A DNA stretch of 20,171 nt from a virus. The stretch is taken from positions 1 through 20,171 of IMG/VR virus record IMGVR_UViG_3300047171_000142. The stretch is one strand, 5' to 3'. The position numbers were made by a program, and so were the translations under genes. This document shows, in pieces, positions 7,052 through 13,876 of this stretch (position 1 is its first letter; every line of letters begins with the position of its first letter). The notes beneath the pieces were generated by a model. The model was not told the DNA's origin. It was given only the letters and a program-made list of their open reading frames with translations, and made no database searches.

Positions 7052-7074
7052 CACTTAACCCGCCCCCACCCCAC

Positions 7075-7117
7075 CCGTCTTCCCGGAAAGGCGCGCAGCG
7101 AAGATGCGGGATGACGG
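7075..7117. repeat. Short REP-like hairpin, family 1
   Basis: CCGTCTTCCCG (7075-7085) pairs with CGGGATGACGG (7107-7117) at 10 of 11 positions around a loop with GCGCAGCGAAGAT. It consists only of the head of family 1, without the CCCAG...CTGGG second stem, and lies between the holin and the next gene. Confidence 0.75.
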
Positions 7118-7159
7118 TGAGGGGGAATGACCAACCTTTTGTAATCATGGAGAAAAATC

Positions 7160-7549
7160 ATGTCCTGGTTCTCTGAATATGTCGGCGATCCCTTGAAGGC
7201 CCTGGTGGCCAAGGCCGCCGCCAGCCTGGATGCGGAGCTGAAGTCCTTGGCGGGACAGGTCGCCAAGGATTTGCCGCCCGCGCCCATTTCGGCCAGCGCC
7301 GAGACGGCGTTTGAAACCTCCCTCCAGACCGCCATGGATGTGGTGATCACCGACGCGGTGGGGGATATCCCCGTGGCCGGCGCCCTCCTCGCTCCTGAAG
7401 CCGTGGCGGCGGGCAATGCGGCCATCGACTATGCTGTGCAAAAGGGCGTGGCGGCGCTGAACAGCCTGGCCGCAACGGCGAAGGCGCAGCTCGCCAATTT
7501 CGCGGCCAAACCGGCCCCCACGGGCATCGCCCCCGGCGGCGTGGCCTAA
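7160..7549 (+). CDS. Hypothetical alanine-rich helical protein
   Basis: A 129-residue protein with a good ribosome site (GGAGA at 7149-7153, seven bases before the ATG). It begins 'MSWFSEYVGDPLKALVAKAA', is predicted helical and amphipathic with no clear membrane span, and ends in a short Pro/Gly tail. I do not recognise the family. Its Ala/Val/Asp-rich style resembles the C-terminal extension of the upstream holin, so a common origin is possible but unproven. It lies between lysis genes and the tail adaptor and stops six bases before the adaptor ATG, so it is probably co-translated with it. Confidence 0.6.
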   Translation: MSWFSEYVGDPLKALVAKAAASLDAELKSLAGQVAKDLPPAPISASAETAFETSLQTAMDVVITDAVGDIPVAGALLAPEAVAAGNAAIDYAVQKGVAALNSLAATAKAQLANFAAKPAPTGIAPGGVA

Positions 7550-7554
7550 GGCCC

Positions 7555-8202
7555 ATGTCCACCGTCCGGGCGGCGATCATACAGGCCCTGCGCTTGCTGC
7601 GCGCGGCCGTGCCCGGGGATGAGCCCACGGCGGAGGAGCTGAGCGTCGGCCTGGAGGGGGCGCAAGCCCTGGTGCTGGAGATCCATGAGGCGCGGGGTCC
7701 GCTCCTCACCCTGGATATCAGCGCCAACCGGATTGCGGGGGAGAACCAGCGCCTGCGCGTCCAGGCCGGGGCGGATGTGACGGTCACCCTGCCCAATACG
7801 GTGGCCATGGCCGGGAGTGACGATCCCTATGATTACGGTTTCCAGGCCGCCGCCGCAAACCCGGCGCTGGGCTCGACCGGCCCCGCCGATTACGTCGCCT
7901 GGCGTCCGCCCACGGACGGCGCGCGCATCGAGATCGTGGGGACGCAAGCGGGCCTCTATTTCTACCGCGAGGACACCAATGCCTGGGTTCCGGCCCTGGC
8001 CCTGACGGTGAACAGCGAATTGCCCTTCAACCAGCGCCTCCAGGGCGCCTTCGCCGCGCTCCTGGCCGAACGCCTGGCCGATGTGCTGGGCGCGCAGGCT
8101 GAGGTGACGCCCGCCCAGAAGGCCCGCCTCGTCCACGCCCGGGAACAGATGTTCACCCGCACGGGCAACCGTCACGCCCCGACGCGGGCGGGGTATTTCT
8201 GA
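7555..8202 (+). CDS. gp4-like tail adaptor protein (first copy)
   Basis: A 215-residue protein resembling P22 gp4, the head-to-tail adaptor that binds the portal ring and closes the packaged head. The N-terminal helices have 'AIIQALRLLRAAVPGDEPTA' followed by 'EEL', like the start of gp4-type adaptors. A beta-rich insert spans about residues 50-155 ('RLRVQAGADVTVTLPNTV', 'IEIVGTQAGLYFYREDTNAW'). The C-terminal helices have 'LPFNQRLQGAFAALLAERLA' and 'VTPAQKARLVHAREQMFTR', again gp4-like. A second protein with the same architecture is encoded at 13027-13710. Remote similarity: architecture and gene order support it more than sequence identity does. Confidence 0.72.
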   Translation: MSTVRAAIIQALRLLRAAVPGDEPTAEELSVGLEGAQALVLEIHEARGPLLTLDISANRIAGENQRLRVQAGADVTVTLPNTVAMAGSDDPYDYGFQAAAANPALGSTGPADYVAWRPPTDGARIEIVGTQAGLYFYREDTNAWVPALALTVNSELPFNQRLQGAFAALLAERLADVLGAQAEVTPAQKARLVHAREQMFTRTGNRHAPTRAGYF

Positions 8203-8279
8203 TCCTGCAACTTCCATGGGACAAAGAGGGCGAGAGGTTCTAGTTTTTGCGCGTTGAAATCCGTCCGGAGGGTGCGCGG

Positions 8280-9149
8280 GTGGGGATGGCGAGCCTGATC
8301 GCGGCGCTGAGGCCTATCGCGTCGAAATCCCCCACCCTGTCGCGCCTCTATCGGCAATTCCGGGATGAACGCCTCTCGCGCCGGCCGCCCGTGCCGACGC
8401 CCCTCGGATTCAGGTTCGCGGGGCCCAAGGCCATGGAGGCCGGACGTTTTGAACCCGCCGAGACCCGGTTGGTGGCGGCTCTGGCGCCGCATTTCACCAC
8501 CGTGATCAATGTCGGGGCCAATGTCGGTTATTATTGCTGTCTGGCGCTCCAGGCCGGCAAGACGGTTGTCGCCTTCGAGCCCATGCCCCTCAACCAGCGG
8601 GCCCTGTATCGCAATATCCGGGCCAATGGCTGGGAGGGCCGGTTCGAATGTTACCCCATCGCCCTCTCCGACCGGGCGGGTCTGATGGACATCTATGGCG
8701 GCGGCACGGGCGCCAGCCTGATCGCGGGCTGGAGCGGTCAGACCTATTCCACCACCGTGCCGGTTTCGACCCTGGATAGGGTTCTGGGCGCGCGTTTCGA
8801 TACCGCGCCGCGCCTGATCATCATCGATGTGGAGGGCGCTGAACTTGGTGTGCTGAAAGGCGCCTTGGGTTCACTTACCGCCCGGGTGCGACCGATCTGG
8901 TTGGTCGAGATCGAGATGACCAGCCACCAGCCCACGGGATCGCGGGTCAATCCGGATTTCATCAAGGTATTCGAGCTTTTCCATTCGTTGGGCTATGCCG
9001 CGCTCAGCGCGACCCTGCCGCCCCGGCCCGTGACGATGATGCAGGTGGAAGAGGCCATGCGCTCCGGCGTCAGCACCTTTGGCGCCCACAATTTCCTCTT
9101 CGTCGAGGCCTCGCGCCGGGACGAGATCGCCGCCGTCCTCCGCGTCTGA
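8280..9149 (+). CDS. FkbM-family methyltransferase
   Basis: A SAM-dependent methyltransferase of the FkbM family, whose members commonly O-methylate sugars in polysaccharides or natural products. The SAM-binding motif I is 'TVINVGANVGYYCCLALQAG'. The acidic residue for ribose follows in 'VVAFEPMPLNQRALYRNI', and the family motifs 'APRLIIIDVEGAELGVLKGA' and 'PIWLVEIEM' follow. I chose GTG 8280, with GGAGGG seven bases upstream (289 residues). ATG 8286 and an upstream TTG 8247 are alternatives. With the tailspike and polymerase downstream it forms a polysaccharide-related cassette inserted between two adaptor genes. Methylation of the host O-antigen or capsule by the lysogen is a reasonable inference. 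The substrate is unknown. Confidence 0.87.
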   Translation: MGMASLIAALRPIASKSPTLSRLYRQFRDERLSRRPPVPTPLGFRFAGPKAMEAGRFEPAETRLVAALAPHFTTVINVGANVGYYCCLALQAGKTVVAFEPMPLNQRALYRNIRANGWEGRFECYPIALSDRAGLMDIYGGGTGASLIAGWSGQTYSTTVPVSTLDRVLGARFDTAPRLIIIDVEGAELGVLKGALGSLTARVRPIWLVEIEMTSHQPTGSRVNPDFIKVFELFHSLGYAALSATLPPRPVTMMQVEEAMRSGVSTFGAHNFLFVEASRRDEIAAVLRV

Positions 9150-9159
9150 TCCCATCTTC

Positions 9160-9245
9160 GGAGCGTGGGCGTCCTCGCCCGCGTCTCAAACCCGCCACGC
9201 CCGAGACGCCGCAAGCCAAGACGCGGGCGAGGACGCCCACGCTCC
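9160..9245. repeat. Perfect 27-bp inverted repeat (family 3)
   Basis: The left arm 9160-9186 starts GGAGCGTGGGCGTCC. The right arm 9219-9245 is its exact reverse complement, ending GGACGCCCACGCTCC. The loop is 32 bases. It lies just after the FkbM stop and could form a very stable hairpin. There is no T-tract, so a classical terminator is unlikely. The right arm resembles the two half-units inside the scaffold gene. Confidence 0.88.
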
Positions 9246-9298
9246 TTAAGAGACGCCTCGCCCCTCGGCCCACGGCGGAGTGATCGGAGGCAAGCCCA

Positions 9299-9457
9299 AT
9301 GCCCGTCAAAGGCCATCAGGCTTTCGACCCTCAGGCTGAGATCGATCTCGCCATCGACGCCGACCAGGACGCCCTGGAGATCGACGCCCAGGACGACGTG
9401 CTCGAGGTCAGCCCTCAGGTCGTCTGGACCGGAAAAACCGCATCGGAGGAACTGTGA
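9299..9457 (+). CDS. Small acidic protein coupled to tailspike
   Basis: A 52-residue frame with a strong ribosome site (GGAGG at 9286-9290, eight bases before ATG 9299). Its stop overlaps the tailspike start as TGATG (9455-9459). It is very acidic, with alternating Asp/Glu and hydrophobic residues ('EIDLAIDADQDALEIDAQDD'), and ends 'VVWTGKTASEEL'. No known family is recognised. The good start site, coupling and residue pattern support a real gene. Possible roles are a tailspike chaperone, an adaptor linking spike to tail, or only a translational leader. Confidence 0.6.
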   Translation: MPVKGHQAFDPQAEIDLAIDADQDALEIDAQDDVLEVSPQVVWTGKTASEEL

Positions 9458-11400
9458 TGAGGCGCACCCATTTTGCCGCCGTGTCGGCGCTCGCCCTGCT
9501 CGCCGCGTCCTGCGCCGCCGACCCCGCCTTCGCCCAGAACCAGCCCCCCAGCGGCCTCCCGCCCCGGGGCGCGGTGCGGGCGACCGATGTGATCGTCGAT
9601 CAGCCGGCGGGATCGGCCACGGTTCAAGGCGCCCAGGCCAGCGCCATCGCCACCTATGTGCAGCAGACCGCCGCGGCCGGGACCAGCGGTCAGGTGCAGA
9701 TCAACAATGGCGGCGCCTTCGCCGGGGTGACGGTCTCGGGCGACGGGACGCTCTCCGGCAGCGGCGCGCTGACGGTGACGAAGATCAACGGATCCACGCC
9801 CGGCACCTTCGCCTTTCAGAACTACGGCGCGCTCCCCTCGGCCTCCGGCTCGCCGCCGATCACGGCGGCCACGGTGTTTCCGTGCATCCCCGCCGGCACG
9901 CTGGATGGCTGCACGGGCGCGCAGCTCTTGGCCTATGTGACGAACGGCCCCTTTGGCGCGGACCCCACGGGCGGCGCCGACAGCACCAGCGCGCTTCAGG
10001 CCTGGCTGAACGCCGGATCGCCGGGGGTGATCCCCTGCGGGATCTACAAGACCACGGCCACTCTGACCCTGGAGCTGGCGCTCAATAATGGCCAGCAGGT
10101 GCGCGGCTCCGGCTCCGGCTCCGCCCCGCTGAAGACCGGCGGCTGCTATACCGTGATCCGCCCCACCAGCGCGGTCGCCAAGGCCCTGGTGATCGATGGG
10201 ACGCCGGTCAGCCAATATCTGATGGGGATCGGGCTGCACGATATCGCCTTCGACATGACCAACATGTCGGACGTCTCGACCAGCGTGGCGATCAACCAGA
10301 TCCAGGCCTATGACGTGATGTACGAGCGCGTGCGGGTCATCAATGACGGCGCCAACAAGCGCGGCTGGCTCTTCAACGCCGGCGCCTTCACCACAACGCT
10401 GCTGAACACCCAGGCTAATATCGTGGATTTCGAGGGGGCGTCGCTGGGGAACGAGGTCACGACGATCTCGCTGATAAACGCGGATATCGGGCGAATGGTA
10501 GGAAACTATGCGTTCGGTGTTTCGGTCATCGGTGGCGCTATCCAGCCAGCCTACAACGGCGGAATGTCGGTGATTTACCTCGCTGGAGGCGCTGCGGCGA
10601 CACCGCCGGCACTTTCAACGGCGTGTGCGCCGGGGTGCTATCTCATCGTCGCTGAGACGATCACCAACAGCGACAGTTTCACTATCACCGGCGACATTGA
10701 GAACGGCGGCGGTTACCCTTCCACCTATAACGACGGCACTCATGGGATGCTTAACGCTTACCCAGTTCTATCCGTCCCCTCGACCTGGACCCGGCTTTCG
10801 CTTCTGCCAGGGCAGGTGTCGGGCATGTATCTCTATGACCTATCCAGCAGCACCTTCTCTCTCGGCGCCAATCTAGGCGGGGGATCGCCTTATAATTTGA
10901 TCGACGCGCCCACGACGCTCGCAGGCGGCGCGACGGTGCCATTGGGTAAATCCCTAATCCTTGGTTCATCCCAAACATGGCCTGGGATCCACGTGAAGCC
11001 TTCGGCGGACGCCGACCAAGTTTTCGCCGTTTACACCGCAGCCGGCACCAACATCCTAGATTGTGCAACGAACGCCCTGTCCTGCGTCTATAACAATGGA
11101 GCCGCACTGCTCGGATACAGCGACGCGTACAGTACCCAGACATTCGGGCTAACCACGCAATCTGGCGCCGGGAAACTCACTCTTTTGAACGCTGGCACTC
11201 CCACGATCACGATCAATGGCGCGAACGGGACAATCCAGGCGACGAACGGGCTTTATAACACACCCGTCGGCTCTTCGTCGGCATCCACCGTCAATGCAAC
11301 CAACTATGCGATCAACGGAAACCCTGGGGTGAGCTGTGCGGCTGGGTCTGTGTCTCTGGCGACGCTCACGGTGAGCTACGGGATTGTCACCCACTGCTGA
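9457..11400 (+). CDS. Beta-helix tailspike with N-terminal signal peptide
   Basis: A 647-residue receptor-recognition protein. The pectate-lyase-superfamily entry motif 'FGADPTGGADSTSALQAWLN' (around residues 167-186) starts a probable right-handed beta-helix, as in phage spikes that bind or cut surface polysaccharide. Upstream is a low-complexity Gly/Ser/Thr segment; the C terminus ends 'NGNPGVSCAAGSVSLATLTV' followed by a VTHC end, a tail common in alphaproteobacterial prophage fibres. Unusually, it begins with a Sec-type signal: 'MRRTHFAAVSALALLAASC', then 'AADPAFAQ' as a probable cleavage site; 'LAASC' is a weak lipobox. ATG 9457 follows GGAGGA; GTG 9454 is also possible. From about 10480 onward base composition and codon choice shift to lower G+C, which suggests an exchanged binding domain. 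No catalytic residues can be assigned from sequence alone. Confidence 0.8.
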   Translation: MRRTHFAAVSALALLAASCAADPAFAQNQPPSGLPPRGAVRATDVIVDQPAGSATVQGAQASAIATYVQQTAAAGTSGQVQINNGGAFAGVTVSGDGTLSGSGALTVTKINGSTPGTFAFQNYGALPSASGSPPITAATVFPCIPAGTLDGCTGAQLLAYVTNGPFGADPTGGADSTSALQAWLNAGSPGVIPCGIYKTTATLTLELALNNGQQVRGSGSGSAPLKTGGCYTVIRPTSAVAKALVIDGTPVSQYLMGIGLHDIAFDMTNMSDVSTSVAINQIQAYDVMYERVRVINDGANKRGWLFNAGAFTTTLLNTQANIVDFEGASLGNEVTTISLINADIGRMVGNYAFGVSVIGGAIQPAYNGGMSVIYLAGGAAATPPALSTACAPGCYLIVAETITNSDSFTITGDIENGGGYPSTYNDGTHGMLNAYPVLSVPSTWTRLSLLPGQVSGMYLYDLSSSTFSLGANLGGGSPYNLIDAPTTLAGGATVPLGKSLILGSSQTWPGIHVKPSADADQVFAVYTAAGTNILDCATNALSCVYNNGAALLGYSDAYSTQTFGLTTQSGAGKLTLLNAGTPTITINGANGTIQATNGLYNTPVGSSSASTVNATNYAINGNPGVSCAAGSVSLATLTVSYGIVTHC

Positions 11401-11419
11401 GGCTGGCAATCGTACTTGG

Positions 11420-12520
11420 ATGTCCATCGCCTATCCGCGCCGCTCTCAGTACAAGGTGACAGTGCCTGCCCGAGGCTTAATCGCGGCGGCTCTAGTTCTG
11501 ATCGCCATGTGGGCGTTCTATTGGTCGTCGAATGGTCTCGCCGGCATGGGCGACTGGGCAACCTATCGGGTTTTCTATGACACTGGCGGCGGTTATCTGG
11601 CTCGTCAGGGTCGGGACCCAGCATTTGTGTGGTTGATGTCAGTCGCTGCATCGACATTTGGATATGAGGGCTACGACGCTTTCAGGAATGTTCTCTTTGC
11701 GGTCTTTTCTTTTATAGCTGCGCGCTGGGCTTACCTCGCGCGGGGCTTTACGCCAATTACCGCTCTCTCGATTTTTGCGACCTTAATTGTCAAATGCACT
11801 GTGCAAATCAGAGAAGGCGTCGCGTTTTTTCTTCTCGCGTGGCCTTTGATCGGTCTTTACGTCCATAGACCAAAGGGCAAACCGGGCCACGGACGATCCA
11901 TCGTCGGCTCGCTCCTGGGGGGAGTGGTCGCGGCATTTACGCACTTTGGCACATCAATTTTTTTGGGTGTTTGGATGGGTGCGGGCGCGCTCACGCTCGT
12001 TCCACGCAAATTCCTGGCCTGGAGGTATATGCCTCGCACTCTGCTAATATTCGGCGTTGCTGCGGGACTTAGTCTTGGTGCTTCCATCGTTATATACCCA
12101 CAGCCTTTTGAACGCCTTGTATTGGAGCTGACTGGCGGCGCCTCTACGATCCCGCAGGTTTTCCTGTTCAAGATACTTTACTGGCTCACTATGGGTTTGC
12201 TCACTATCGCGTTGGGCAGTCAGATGGTGAAGGCCGCCGTGGACTGTGGTCCGTTTGGCTATGCGTACGCCATCACGCTGGGGCGCTTCGCGCTACCTAT
12301 GGTCTGCTCGACCTGTGTCTTTCTGGTGGTAAGTTCGTTCACGCTCGTCAATGTTACGGAGTGGGGCAATCGGATACTCGTCTCGTTGTTAGAGTTGGCG
12401 ATCATATTGATCACCCTAAGAGGGCGCGCCAATTATCTGACCCTTCTGATGTCTATGCTGCTTCTGGCTAACGAAGCCCGCGCCTTCGTCCCCTATTGGG
12501 GTCTTGACCCGCCGGTCTGA
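11420..12520 (+). CDS. EpsG-like polysaccharide polymerase (membrane protein)
   Basis: About 366 residues with roughly nine or ten hydrophobic segments, from 'GLIAAALVLIAMWAFYW' near the N terminus to the final 'LTLLMSMLLLA'. Family hints are the periplasmic-loop pattern 'GDWATYRVFYDTGGGYLARQ' with 'DPAFVWLMSVAASTFGYEGY', and 'VQIREGVAFFLLAWPLIGLY', typical of EpsG/Wzy-like enzymes that join repeat units of O-antigen or exopolysaccharide in the inner membrane. The ATG at 11420 is preferred but its ribosome site is weak; the frame is open back to a TTG at 11384, which overlaps the tailspike. G+C is clearly lower than in the structural genes, so the gene looks recently acquired. A phage-encoded polymerase next to a tailspike recalls serotype-converting phages. 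Confidence 0.75.
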   Translation: MSIAYPRRSQYKVTVPARGLIAAALVLIAMWAFYWSSNGLAGMGDWATYRVFYDTGGGYLARQGRDPAFVWLMSVAASTFGYEGYDAFRNVLFAVFSFIAARWAYLARGFTPITALSIFATLIVKCTVQIREGVAFFLLAWPLIGLYVHRPKGKPGHGRSIVGSLLGGVVAAFTHFGTSIFLGVWMGAGALTLVPRKFLAWRYMPRTLLIFGVAAGLSLGASIVIYPQPFERLVLELTGGASTIPQVFLFKILYWLTMGLLTIALGSQMVKAAVDCGPFGYAYAITLGRFALPMVCSTCVFLVVSSFTLVNVTEWGNRILVSLLELAIILITLRGRANYLTLLMSMLLLANEARAFVPYWGLDPPV

Positions 12521-12564
12521 GCCCCGGCTCACCACCACTACACCGACATTTTTTGGAGGCCGCC

Positions 12565-12759
12565 ATGTCCGTGAATTTGGATGAGGCGAGCGGTGAACAT
12601 TGGTCCAGTTGCGCGGTGAACAATGCACCGGCGCTGCCGGTAGGGCCTTGCGACTGCGGCGGATTAGACCCTGCAATCGAATATATGGATGACAGGGTCA
12701 CGGGGGTTGTAGCCGCGACGGGGCGCGAGGGAGCTCTGGTCGCGGATGAAGCCGCCTGA
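12565..12759 (+). CDS. Small Cys-containing conserved phage protein
   Basis: A 64-residue protein with GGAGG at 12555-12559, five bases before the ATG. Its core 'HWSSCAVNNAPALPVGPCDC' (residues 11-30) has three cysteines, C-x13-C-x-C, and resembles short 'HW..CAV.N.PA...GPCDCG' proteins that I recall from alphaproteobacterial phages. It may bind a metal. Function is unknown. Its last 96 bases overlap the 3' end of the reverse-strand gene at 12664-13008, so the two converge and overlap. Confidence 0.6.
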   Translation: MSVNLDEASGEHWSSCAVNNAPALPVGPCDCGGLDPAIEYMDDRVTGVVAATGREGALVADEAA

Positions 12760-13008
12760 GGCTTCATCGAGATGCAGCAATTTCCAGCCCACGCGCTCGC
12801 CGCTGACGCTGCCGCCCGCGACCTGCCAGCATCGCATGACGGCGCGGCCATCCTTGGTTCTTCCAACCGCGTGAACTTCCACGAGGCGGCTGTAGCCATC
12901 GTATCGAAGCTCCAAGCACTTATGGACCGCCAGGGCCTCACACGCCGTTCTTGACCACATATCGGCCTCCTCCCGCCGTGCCGCGATAGCTTCTCGATAG
13001 TCAGCCAC
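12664..13008 (-). CDS. Conserved hypothetical protein, WYL-like fragment
   Basis: A 114-residue reverse-strand protein with 'HKCLELRYDGYSRLVEVHAV' and 'DGRAVMRCWQVAGGSVSGER' followed by 'VGWKLLHLDEA', a pattern I recall from short conserved proteins in alphaproteobacterial genomes; the LRYDGYSR...EVHAVG part resembles WYL-type ligand-sensing strands. The annotated start is GTG 13008, but ATG 12960 has a much better site (GGAGGAGG five bases upstream) and would give 98 residues. It opposes the late genes and lies between the surface cassette and the second adaptor. It could be a small regulator or sensor domain. Function is not established. Confidence 0.65.
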   Translation of the reverse strand: MADYREAIAARREEADMWSRTACEALAVHKCLELRYDGYSRLVEVHAVGRTKDGRAVMRCWQVAGGSVSGERVGWKLLHLDEASGGFIRDQSSLAPRRGYNPRDPVIHIFDCRV

Positions 13009-13026
13009 GATTCAAGGAGTCACACC

Positions 13027-13710
13027 ATGTCGCTGAACGTGCGTCAGGTGATCGCGAGGTCTGGGCGGCTGCATGGCTGCTGGGCGTCGGGGGATGACCC
13101 CACGGCCGATGAGGCGGCGGATGCGCTGGTGGCCATCAATAGCCTCAAGCGGTCGATGTTCGGCACTTTGATCGGGCCCCGGCTCGGGCCGATCACGCTT
13201 TCGGGAACCGTTGGCCAGGCGGAGAATGGCGGGGAGTATCAGATCCCCGGCGGGGCGCCCTTTACCCTGACCGCGCCGCTGAATCCGCGCTCGGGCGCCC
13301 GGTTCGGGGTGGTGGACGCCAATCTGGCCTGGGGGACCTATCAGCTGGTGATCAACCGCAATGGCCGGCTGATCAATGGCGCGGCGACGAACTACGCCAT
13401 CAATACGGCGGGTCAGAACACGCGGTTTTGGTTTCGCGGCGACACGGGCGACTGGATCATCGAGGCGGACTTCGCGAGCCTGGATAGCGCCATCGAGTTC
13501 CCCGATCCCCTGATCGATTATCTGCCCAACATGCTGGCCGTGGTGATCGCCGCCGAATATGGCGCGGAGGTGCGGCCGGACGTGGCGGCGGGGGCCCTGG
13601 AGGGTCGCCAGGCCTTCGCGCGGACCTATTACCGGCGGGGAAGGAACCAGATCGATCCGCCGATCGGACTGGTGACGCCAGGCGGCGATCAGCAGCCGGC
13701 GCGGGGTTAG
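13027..13710 (+). CDS. gp4-like tail adaptor protein (second copy)
   Basis: A 227-residue protein sharing the architecture of the adaptor at 7555-8202. The N-terminal helices contain 'GDDPTADEAADALVAINSLK', a beta-rich insert follows ('YQLVINRNGRLINGA', 'TRFWFRGDTGDWIIEAD'), and the C-terminal helices contain 'DYLPNMLAVVIAAEYGAEVR' and 'GRQAFARTYYRRG'. The C-terminal half fits the P22 gp4/phage adaptor pattern better than the first copy does. AAGGAGT lies seven bases before ATG 13027. It probably binds the portal or extends the connector. Whether one or both copies act as adaptor is unknown. The beta insert may be a surface domain exposed on the tail. Confidence 0.72.
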   Translation: MSLNVRQVIARSGRLHGCWASGDDPTADEAADALVAINSLKRSMFGTLIGPRLGPITLSGTVGQAENGGEYQIPGGAPFTLTAPLNPRSGARFGVVDANLAWGTYQLVINRNGRLINGAATNYAINTAGQNTRFWFRGDTGDWIIEADFASLDSAIEFPDPLIDYLPNMLAVVIAAEYGAEVRPDVAAGALEGRQAFARTYYRRGRNQIDPPIGLVTPGGDQQPARG

Positions 13711-13720
13711 AGAAGGAAGG

Positions 13721-13765
13721 TTTTCACCACAAAGCCCACGAAGAGCACGAAGGATTCACGAAGTG
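13721..13765 (+). repeat. Solo CACGAAG-type dispersed repeat (family 4)
   Basis: TTTTCACCACAAAG is followed by CCCACGAAG, AGCACGAAG and GATTCACGAAG, four imperfect direct blocks. This resembles a widespread bacterial intergenic repeat that usually comes with an inverted partner. No partner is visible here. It fills part of the gap before hicBA. Confidence 0.6.
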
Positions 13766-13808
13766 GCTCCGCAGCGGCGGTGAGTCGCCGGTCTCCATTT
13801 TGACGCTC

Positions 13809-13851
13809 TGTCAAGGGAACGTTGACATGATGTCAGGGCGGCGCACATATG
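13809..13851 (+). promoter_or_regulatory. Promoter and operator-like palindromes upstream of hicBA
   Basis: TTGACA (13822-13827), a perfect -35 hexamer, is followed 18 bases later by CATATG, a weak -10. Two palindromes overlap it: TGTCAA-N7-TTGACA (13809-13827) and TGACAT-G-ATGTCA (13823-13835). A palindrome overlapping the -35 suits autorepression by the antitoxin complex, the known pattern for hic operons. This is sequence inference only. Confidence 0.5.
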
Positions 13852-13876
13852 CCTCTCGCCTCAAGGAGCGTGAACC

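Noticed and set aside
9165-10088. 307-residue forward frame overlapping the tailspike start
   Set aside because: Arg/Pro-rich, begins within a repeat and overlaps both the 52-residue gene and the tailspike signal peptide in another frame.
12772-12954. 60-residue forward open frame
   Set aside because: Antisense to the better-supported reverse-strand gene at 12664-13008, with no ribosome site and no recognisable motif.
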